Assembly (NCBI GenBank): GCA_013400115.1
Contig: VXBP01008287.1
Location: forward strand, 435,351 to 499,350
Direction: 5' to 3'
DNA length: 64,000 nt
Source: Rhinopomastus cyanomelas
Lineage: Eukaryota > Chordata > Aves > Bucerotiformes > Rhinopomastidae
Shown: one piece after another, positions 34,467 through 43,500 of the stretch
Numbering within the stretch: the stretch's first letter is position 1
How the letters are laid out: every line of letters begins with the position of its first letter
Made by a program: the position numbers and the translations under genes
Notes under the pieces: generated by a model
What the model was told of the DNA's origin: nothing
Database searches by the model: none
What the model saw: the letters and a program-made list of their open reading frames with translations, nothing else

Positions 34467-34616
34467 TCACAGAATCACAGAATGCTAGAGGTTGGAAGAG
34501 ACCCCAAAAGATCATCTAAGTCCAACCCACCCTGCTGGAGCAAGGTAAGCCTACAGCACCTGGTGTACCCAGACTGTCTCCCATCCAAGTACAAACCAAG
34601 TCTGACCCTGCTGAAC
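34467..34616 (-). mobile_element. 5S rRNA-CR1 chimera (SINE-like element, 5'-truncated)
   Basis: On the minus strand this is a 5S rRNA-derived head (34616-34547) joined directly to a CR1 3' tail (34546-34467). The head aligns without gaps to vertebrate 5S rRNA positions 51-120, by my count 59 of 70 bases. GTACTTGGATGGGAGA and CTGTAGGCTT are intact. The tail reads CCTTGCTCCAGCAGGG, GGTTGGACTTAGATGATCTT and ends ATTCTGTGATTCTGTGA. The first 50 bases of 5S, including part of its internal promoter, are missing, as expected from 5' truncation. RNA polymerase III head plus LINE tail is the layout of a CR1-mobilised SINE (compare the zebra finch tRNA-CR1 SINE). A one-off template switch during CR1 reverse transcription is the alternative. 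No clear target duplication is visible. Confidence 0.8.
34547..34616 (-). pseudogene. 5S rRNA pseudogene fragment (positions about 51-120)
   Basis: This is the RNA-derived half of the chimera. The box C region (80-97 of 5S) is recognisable as GGATGGGAGACAGTCTGG. Most differences from functional 5S are transitions. It cannot make 5S rRNA because the 5' half is missing. Confidence 0.82.
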
Positions 34617-34769
34617 TAATCCAACATTCCATCTCAGTGCTTTACATCTTTGCTTGACTCCTACAGTTGTGGTTGTTTAGGTACATGGGACAAAGAAAAA
34701 GTGAAAGCAAGTCATGAGAAAAATACTGTGACTGCAGTTAAAGGTAACAGATAAATCTGTGATGATGAG

Positions 34770-35054
34770 GAATCATAGAATCATAGAATCATTACGGATC
34801 GGAAGGGACCTCGAAAGATCATCTAGTCCAATCCGCCTGCAACAGCAGGATCACCTAGACCAAGTCACACAGGAACCCGTCCAGTCGGGTCTTGAACATC
34901 TCCAGAGAAGGAGACTCCACAACCCCCCTGGGCAGCCTGTTCCAGTGCTCTGTCACCCTCACCGTGAAGAAGTTCCTTCTCAGGTTGATGTGGAACCTCC
35001 TGTGTTCCAGCTTACAACCATTGCCCCTTGTCCTATCACTACATGACACCGAGA
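34770..35054 (-). mobile_element. CR1 LINE 3' end, young-looking
   Basis: A minus-strand tail with three tandem octamers (AATCATAGAATCATAGAATC) and a well preserved 3' UTR. The frame 35082-34855 reads SDRTRGNGCKLEHRRFHINL, RRNFFTVRVTEHWNRLPRGV and VESPSLEMFKTRLD, with no lesion. It is of the same subfamily as 20884 and 35298. Confidence 0.95.
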
Positions 35055-35261
35055 GTCCTGACCCAAAATTTCCTGAGTTCATACAATATCCTGAGCCTTC
35101 TCCAAGGTCACCACATGATGCAGGAGGTGTCTATCCTACTTCTACCATGATTTTCCCTTCTGTAAAAAAAAAGGATATAAATAGGGGCACGATTTAGAGA
35201 CAATATTTATAATATGGGGTGATTAAAAGGCTCTGGTCAGAGAATGTAGGGATGCAACTAG
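35055..35261. other. Spacer between a CR1 and the assembly gap
   Basis: No clear feature. The last bases before the gap, up to GATGCAACTAG, could be the upstream part of the next CR1 or unique DNA. The gap hides the junction. Confidence 0.35.
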
Positions 35262-35297
35262 NNNNNNNNNNNNNNNNNNNNNNNNNNNNNNNNNNNN
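35262..35297. other. Assembly gap of 36 N
   Basis: Thirty-six undetermined bases lie directly at the 5' edge of the long CR1, a typical place for a repeat-caused gap. Confidence 0.99.
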
Positions 35298-37045
35298 CGG
35301 CCTCCTTGGAATTAAACCTTGCAAGAGAGGTCAAGGGCAGCAAAAAGGGCTTCTTCAAATACATTGCAGGTAAAACTAAACCTAGAGGTAATGTAGAGGC
35401 AATGTAGGCCCCCTGCTGAGTGAGGTGGGTGTCCTGCAGACAGAGGATACAGAGAAAGCAGAGATACTCAACACCTTCTATGCCTCTGTCTGTACTTCTG
35501 GGGGTTGTCCTGGTATCAAACCTCAGACTGATGAGGCTCCACAGAAAGCTGAGACAAGAGAGGAGCCTGCCCTGGTTGATGAGGACTGGGTTAGGGATAA
35601 GTTGAACAAACTGGATGTACATAAATCCATGGGCCCAGATGGGATGCACCCACACGTGCTAAGGGAGACGGCAGAAGTCATTATTAAGCCAGTCTCCATC
35701 ATCTTTTCTTAGTCATGGGGATCAGGAGAGGTGCCTAGGGACTGGAGGATAGCAAATGTCACTCCCATCTTCAAAAAGGGTAAGAAGAAGGACCCAAGTA
35801 ACTATAGACTGGTCAGCCTCACCTCCATCCCAGGAAAGCTGATGGAACAATTTATCCTAGACGCTGTCTCCAGGCACATCAAGGACAAGAGGGTCATTAG
35901 GGACAGTCAGCATGGCTTCACCTGATCGCCTTTTTTGAGGGCATAACCAGGTGGGTAGACGAAGGCAGAGCGGTGGATGTGGTCTCTCTTGACTTGAGTA
36001 AGGCATTTGACACAGTCTCCCACAGCATCCTCACAGCCAAACTGAGGCAGTGTGGACTGGATGATTGGGTAGTCAGGTGGATGGTGAACTGGCTCCAGGA
36101 TAGAAACCAGAGAGTCAATGGGACAGTTGTCAAGGGGACAGAGCTTGGTTGGAGGCCTGTATCTAGAGATGGAGTCCCCAAAGGCCAGTACTGGGACCAG
36201 TCCTATTCAATCTATTCATTAATGACTTGGATGAGGAATGAGTGCACTGTCAGCAAGTTTGCTGATGACACAAAGCTGGGAGGTGTAAGAGACACCCCAG
36301 CAGACTGTGCTGCTATTCAGCAGGACCTGGACAGGCTGGAGAGCTGGCCAGAGAGAAATTTAATGAAATATAACAAGGGTAAGTGTAGTGTCTTGCATCT
36401 GGCCGGGAATAACCCTAGGAAGCAGTGTAAGTTCGGGACTGACCTGCTGGAGAGCAGTGTAGGAGAAAGGGACCTGGGGGTCCTAGTGGACAGCAGGATG
36501 ACTATGAGCCAGCAGTGTGCCCTTGTGGCCAAGAGGGCCAACAGCATCCTAGGGTGGATCAGAAGTGGAGTGGTTAGCAGATAGAGAGAGGTTCTTCCAC
36601 TCTGCCCTGGTGAGACCACATCTGGAGTATTGTGTCCAGTTCTGGGCCCCTCAGTTCAAGAAGGACACAGAGCTGCTGGAGGGAGTCCAGCACAGATCAA
36701 CGAGGATGATGAAAGAAGTAGGACACCTCCCTTGTAAGGAAAGGCTGAGGGAGCTGGGTCTCTTTAGCTTGGAGGAGACTGAGGGGTGACCTCATTAATG
36801 TCTATAAATATGTGAAGGGTGGATGTGAGGAGGATGGAGACAGGCTCCTCTCAATGTCATCTAAGGATGGGACACAGGGCAATGGGTTTCAGATGGAACA
36901 TAGGATGTTCCACATTAATATGAGGAGGAACTTCTTCACAGTGAGTTTGATGGAGCACTGGAACAGGCTGCCCAGGGGGGTGGAGGCTCCTTCTCCAGAG
37001 ATGTTTCAAACCCACCTGGATATGTTCCTGTGTGACTTGCTCTAG
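35298..37045 (+). pseudogene. CR1 ORF2 remnant (reverse transcriptase), frameshifted
   Basis: In order along the element: LELNLAREVKGSKKGFFKY (35306-35362); an 11-base local duplication near 35393 breaking the frame; TEDTEKAEILNTFYASV and GPDGMHPHVLRETAEV; a TAG stop at 35710-35712; NVTPIFKKGKKKDPSNYRLV and SLTSIPGKLMEQFILDAVSR; SQHGFT followed by a short deletion; then the 203-aa frame 35973-36584 with motif A VVSLDLSKAFDTVSH, a degraded GVPQG segment (GVPKG) and motif C SKFADDTKLGG. After further frame breaks come LVRPHLEYCVQFWAPQFKKD and HWNRLPRGVEAPSPEMFQ, ending with a stop at 37043-37045. Both catalytic aspartate motifs are visible, but at least four lesions disable the protein. Confidence 0.93.
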
Positions 37046-37147
37046 GTGATCCTGCTGTGGCAGGGGGATTGGACTAGACGATCTTTCAAGGTCCCTTCCA
37101 ATCCCTAATGTTCTGTGATTCTGTTATTCTGTGATTCTGTAATGTAA
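35298..37147 (+). mobile_element. Longest CR1 LINE in the window (ORF2 half plus 3' UTR)
   Basis: From the linker between endonuclease and reverse transcriptase to the complete 3' end, about 1.85 kb. The 3' UTR (37046-37147) has GGTGATCCTGCTGTGGCAGG, GGTCCCTTCCAATCCCTAAT and four terminal units of the TTCTGTGA type. The 5' edge lies in or beside the gap. The tail is the commonest type in this window, so this is probably a recently active lineage. Confidence 0.95.
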
Positions 37148-40082
37148 TTCTACCCACCCCTTAAAAATTTCAAAAGATACATCCCAGAGTCTAACACATG
37201 CTGCCTCAGAAAATCATGGAGGATTGATTCTCCACTCTGACACTAAGCTCTCAGCATATCTACACCGTATAAACTGGACCAACTCTTCTCTCTGCACAGA
37301 AGAGCACACACATCAGTGAGCAATGAGGTCTCTAGAAAAACAGTGGCCCAGCCAACAAACAGGAGATGCCCATTCCAAGACTTTACTCTCATACCCATGT
37401 TTATCCATGAATTTGAGTCTCAGGTCTTCTTTCTCACTGTTGCAAGAATCCATTAAAGCATTTCAGGCTCAGCAGAAGAAAGCAAAGGGAGCGGAAACAA
37501 AACTTCTGGTTCTGACTCAACTTTCTTTCTATTCCTTTCTCTGATGTAATACAGGTGAAAAAGAAACGCTCCATTCGTTTTCTTGAATGGAGGATAAAAT
37601 TACATCAACTCTCAAAAGGGAAGTAAACACACACTGGCAAAGACCACACAGGACTAACACAGTAAATATTGCAAGAGAACACCCACCTGCTGACTCCTGA
37701 CTTGTTCATACCACAGATGCCAGCGGATTACAGTGACAAGCAGAGCAGAGTAACTCTCTGATGATGGAGATTCTCACACTGTTTTGAAAAACCCTGGATG
37801 ATAAACCCCATGGCTGACAGACACTCTGGCAGTCACTCCTGCAGAACTCCAACCCCAGGTAGCAGAAGGTCAGAAAAATATCCCTTCATAAGCACTGGCT
37901 GAGAGTGATCTGGTAAAGAGCCATTAATCCTTTAAGCAGCTTGTTCCACAGCTCGTTACCTTCCACAGAGAAGGTGCATTACAGACCTAGAACCATCCGC
38001 TGGTCTGATGGTGACTTGATCTACTCATCTGCTGATGTTCACTCAGAACATGACAAAGAAAAAAAACACTTTAAAAGAATTAAACTGAGGGCAACCAAGA
38101 AAGATATAACATGAACATAAAAATAAGCTACAGGAGATTAAAGGGCTGTTAAAACCAAAGAAGTGGATTTTGGAGAGTAATTGTTGACAAACGCAGAGCA
38201 ATGGTCTTGCACGTCAGTCACAGGGGGATGACAAAGTATCGTGAAGAGGCAGAAGGTAGTGAAGTAACAAGGGGAACAGCAGCAAACACCCTGAACTCTC
38301 CAAGTTGCTCCAGAAATTCTGCTCCTATACCTTCAAACATTTCTTAAAATATATATACATATATAAATATACATATCAATATATATGTGGAAGTAATCAA
38401 GCTCTTTCTTGAGGAGTGAAGAAACTTGAGAAACACATTGGACTCCTTTCAAGAAAACAGGTTAACCACTCTGCCCCAAACAGCATGTTCAGGGAAGCCC
38501 AATGCCTGCCTCAATTTTAGATCCACTTCCAAAACATAGACAGGCCAAACGCAGACCAACTCTGCATCACAAGAGTAAAATTCCACCTGTACATAAATCC
38601 AAACTTTGAGAAATCTGGGGAGCCATAGATTTTACTTTTGTTCATCTCTTTTCATCCAGGGTAGAACAAACACTGAGTGTTCAGAGTCTGGAGAGTATCT
38701 ATGGCTCCAGAAATGAGTAGAAAACATGTCTGGGTCTGGAGCTGAGGGAGTGTGATCTGTATGCTTGCCAGTGAGAGAAGAGATACCAGATTCCACAAGG
38801 TAATGCTTCTGAGCTTGCTTTTAGGCTAAAACCTGAGTTTACATCATCTATGTGACAACAAATTGCAGGTTTTGGTTATTTTTTAAAAGTCTTTAATTAG
38901 ACATTTTACACATAAACTTTGTTCCCACCAAACAAAGTAGTCTATTGAGAGCCAAGTGATTCTACTGACCTCAAAGTCTGGACTATGACAAGAGGTCTGA
39001 GTTAATAACTTGCCAAAACTGATCAGATTAGCACAGTTCTTTCATACAGACAGTGTTGAACCCCAGATAAGGCCTCAAAAGTTTGCAAAGGGACCCAGCA
39101 CCTGGGGATAAGTAACACAGAGCCACTCATACGGACACAACTTCTTTCCTCCTGGTGGAGCCACCAGGGCTCTGCTAATCCTCCCACTTCCAATCACTTT
39201 CTGAACCATTCCTGATGAACATGGGCGCATCTTTGGCCAACTGTTATAAATAACAGAACCGTGCACGAGTAACAGAACGAATCTGGCCAGAGGTAACTGA
39301 GTACAACATGACTTCAGACAGAGTCCCTCTTGGTTTTGCAAGACTGTCAAGCAGCCAAGGCTACAGCTTGGAGCTGCATGAGGTACAGAGCTGAGATAAA
39401 CAACCACTGGTGACATTTTGGGCCAGCTGAGGTAATAAATGAACATTGACCTCCATTACAATCTCAGATGAGTGGAAAAAACTGGCTCAATTGGCAACAA
39501 GTTTTCACGAGCTGACTTAGGATAACAGACTATGCCCTGCTTTTTCAATGTTTTAATTCAGAGCTTTGAATAGCTTTTTGTTGCAGAAAACCTTTAAACT
39601 GAGTAGTACCTACAGAGCTCGAAGCCACCCAAGACAGAACTTGCTCTGACCTTGATACAGGACAGATACAGAGGCTGTAGATTACCATTACTTTTCTCCA
39701 TGCCAAAACTGATTCTTTGTGCTGGGCTCACAAGGCGGGAAGTCACTGATAGCTGATGTTTACAAGCAGCGCAAATGTCTTTAACATGAGGGCACAGCCA
39801 GGGATTGGCACCATCGTCTGATCCAGCACAGACAAGCTCCAGAGATGTTGGAGGGAACCATTACAAGACAATTTGCCAGTTGGAGTGTAACACTCTCTTT
39901 GACAGAGCTGCAGGAAGCCCAGCACGTGGCCTCCCTGTTCTAGAAGTCAGCTAGATGCAAAGCCATCAACCTTCAAAGCGCCATTAGCCCATGAACAAGA
40001 GGGTTTGAAGCTGCAGTTGGAGAATTTAGCTGGTCAATGGGCACACACACACAAAAAGGTAAATATGTCTGAGGGAGACATG
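37148..40082. other. Repeat-poor DNA
   Basis: About 2.9 kb with no recognised gene or transposable element. An AT run at 38346-38388 is listed separately. The 123-aa minus frame at 39075-39446 is unfamiliar. Confidence 0.45.
38346..38388. repeat. AT-rich TA/CATA simple repeat
   Basis: An imperfect run of ATATAT and ACATAT units. Confidence 0.8.
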
Positions 40083-40589
40083 TTTCTAGGCCCCTCACTA
40101 CAAGAAGGACATTGAAGTGCTGGAGTGTGACCATAGAAGGGCAATGAAGCTTCTGAAGGACCTAGAGCACAAGTCCTGTGAGGAGTAGCTGGGAGAGATA
40201 GGGTTGTTGACACTGGAGAAGAGAAAGCTGAAGGGAGACCTTACCTTTCTCTACAGCTACCTGAAAGGAGGTTGGAGCGAGAAGGGGAACAGCCTCTTCT
40301 CCTTGGTGGCATGTGCAGGGCGAGAAGAAATGTCTGCAAGCTGCACCAAATGAGGTTGAGACTGGATATTAGGAAACATTTATTCACTGAAAGGGTGATC
40401 AAATGCTGGAATAGCCTTCCCAGGACAGTAGCGGAGTCCCCATCCGTGGAGGCATTTAAATGCTGTGTGGACCTCACGCTTAAGGACATGGTTTAGTGGT
40501 GTGCTTGCTGAGTTGGGTTGAAGGTTGGACTAGATGATCTTGAAAGTGTCTTTCAACCAAAGACATTCTGTGATTCTATGATTCTGTGA
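40083..40589 (+). mobile_element. CR1 LINE, 5'-truncated
   Basis: A plus-strand copy starts within the FWAPHYKKD region (CCCCTCACTACAAGAAGGAC). It continues through the ORF2 end (frame 40272-40496: KLHQMRLRLDIRKHLFTERV, then KCWNSLPRTVAESPSVEAFK). It ends with a 3' UTR with GGACATGGTTTAGTGGT and CATTCTGTGATTCTATGATT then CTGTGA. Same subfamily as 19557 and 52943. Confidence 0.95.
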
Positions 40590-43500
40590 AGGTTGCTCTG
40601 CCTCCCATCAGAAAGAGCCCAAGTGTCTCTGGAAATCAAATGAAGCCAAGGACCTACTTTTGCACACAATGGTCTGACCTGCAGCCTCTTTCCCTTAAGC
40701 CAAGTACCAAAACAAAATTTTTGCTTAGACCAACCTTCCCAGAAGTCAAGATGTCCCCATGTCCTCAGTATGAAGAGGGTTTGACTAGAAGTTACATGGA
40801 AACTCTGTTGATGTGCACCTGCTGCATGTACTTGCAAGCCAGGTCTGGAGGAAAAAAGGCAGAATTTATCACAAAAGCTGGAAAATAATGCAGCAGACAC
40901 TGCAGAATCAATGCACAGAGAAGTCTTGTGCAAAAAGACCCTTCAGCTGAAAGAACTTAGGTAAAGGACTTCTCAAGCCTGAACCAAAGGGTCTCTCAAA
41001 TCCCCAGGTGTCCCTGCAGCTGTTCAACAGAGATGGGGTTTGCCTACAGGTTTATGGATTAGATGAGAGTTTCACACCATGGATAAGCTCAGGGATTACC
41101 TAACCATTCGCTCATTCCTGGTCTGCACAAAGTGTTTCTGCCACAGCAGTAGCCCAAGGCAGATTCTGTGCCTGCCTGCTCTAAATGCTTTGAAGAATGG
41201 GAATAGCTCCTGCAGATCTGGGCTTTCTTCTCATTTTGAAATCACAGAAACGTGAGTTTCTTTGGCAAAGTCTCTCAGTTTGCCTTGCTGAACATGGAGT
41301 AACCAAATTAGGAACAAGATGAGTAAGTACATATCTATCTAGCTGATAACCATCTCACAAAGCTGTTTGAGGGCAAGAAAGTACATTCTCCTGTACTGAA
41401 TCAGGACATCACAATTACAGAGTGTTCCAAGTTACACGCATCCAAAAAACTGTTTGAATCATGTTTCACATTTAATTCTGTATCTCTAAAAGTTTACAAA
41501 AGCAAATCTTGCCTGGACTAAACAACTGAACTGCATGAGGCACGTGGCATTAGCTCAGGCTCCCCTGGCCAGCTTTCTAAATGAAGTGTTTGGAAATAAG
41601 AGAAACACACAGATTTGGGAGTGGAATGGATAAGAGATTTCATTTCTTCTTTTATAACAGAGCCATGTGTAAATCTGAAGGAGCCTGCAAAGCCTCAAGC
41701 AGACATGCATTTAAAGCAGCAGCAGCTCTATCCACATATAATTGAATTATTAAAAGTCATGGCAAAAGAGAAAGATTTGACCCTGCTGGAGAGCAGCCCA
41801 AAAGCCGCAGTTGTGATACAGTGTTTGGACTCAAATCCTGTTAACAGGGCAACATAAATCCACAGAAAGCAAGACAAAGTCTGAAGAGCCGACCTAGCCA
41901 AGAAGGCCCAGAACCTGGTGCCACTCTCAGGTGGCAGGTAGGTAGCTCAAAAGGGACGTATCTGAAGGTCAAACTCTACGTAGCCAAAACCTGGCTGCAC
42001 TCACAGTTTATTTTGAATGCCACGCACACGCTACAGAGCCAAGGAAGCAAAACCTGATCCATCAAGAGAACGGCACAGCACAGCGCACTATAAAGTCTTC
42101 ATTTCTCTCACAAGTTTTACAATGGGCAGTTCAGTTATTGGCAGTGATGATGTTATTTCTAATGTAAATACTGCACTTTCAGCACAGCTGAACTGGGAGG
42201 GATTATAACAAGTAATGAATGAACCTCCAAATACCTCTGCAAGCCAAAAAACCCAGTGATGGCATGCAGGGCTGAATCTTTCCAATCATCCAGAAAGAGA
42301 TGGAGAGGATTTTGCATGACTCCTAGTAATCACTGCTTCCAAAATTGCCAGCCGTGCCTTTTCCCACCCCTCTGTGGTCAAGGTAATTACCCTTCCAGGT
42401 TCTCACTCTTGGCCCACACCTCCATTGTCAAGTCAATGGAAGAATGACAACATCCACCAGCTGCCTGGACAACATCCAACCTGGATTATTACAATGAGCC
42501 TGCAGGAGAAAAAGGATTAGAAAAGCAGAGAAAGTCTACTGATAAAGCTACCCCATTTGTTTTGATTTGAGATATTCAGGTTGTTCAGTAAACATCTGTG
42601 GTACATGGGAGACTTCCCTGCACCCTGAACAGCTCCGTGGCATTTGATTAGCTCCTGCTTTATGGCAAACACGGATAGCTGGGGGTGATAGCTGGGTCAG
42701 GCTCAGTGAAGTTTTCCTCTGTATAACTTTCTCCTTGGTGTAGCAAGAAGTATTCCTAGACACGTCCTCCAAGATGATGGGGAAGGAAAGTTTGTTGTGT
42801 AGGATCTCACTGCTTAATTTACGGCATATCACAATGTTCCCATTCCTTGTAACAACATAAGCTAGAATCCCTATTCTTGTAAAATACGCTCCAGCCAGAT
42901 GGGCTTGCATATTTACAAGTTTAGCAATGAAATATTCGATGCAGCGATCACTTATATCACATCCATTTTATTCAAATGTTCTCTGGAGGATTCCCCCAAA
43001 GGCTCAGAAAGACCACCCTGCTCCAAAAACACCAGACCACACTTGACTCTGCACATGACTTCATCTTGACAAATTTGTGAATGAAACTGTAGATCATGAC
43101 TGTTGACTGTGCACTATGCAGAGAACAGACCCACTGAGCAAGGAGGTCCTTTGCTTGACTACCAGCCCACGATGTTCATAAAGGATCTGGTCTACAAGAC
43201 TAATCAGCACTGCTGGGAAAGGACACACTAAGAGCTTTGAGACAGAAGGGCCACTTCAGGCCTCTCAGGAAGGCAACAAATGACACAGTAGCAGACCACA
43301 GACTGTCTTCCATCACTGTCATAATGTGACCACGTCTCTGGCCAACTTTTAAAAGCCTCACTGATGTCAGACTCAAGCAAATCCTGAACTCTGGAATTAC
43401 TTTTCGTTTCCCTTCTCTTTTCTTATGTGTTCACAAGGCCTTAGCAAAACAAATTCAGGTGGTCACATTCTCAGCACAGAAGTCAGTTTTGAAGAAAACC

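Noticed and set aside
35973..36584. Apparent 203-aa gene with reverse transcriptase motifs
   Set aside because: It is one segment of a frameshifted CR1 ORF2, with no evidence of a domesticated host gene.
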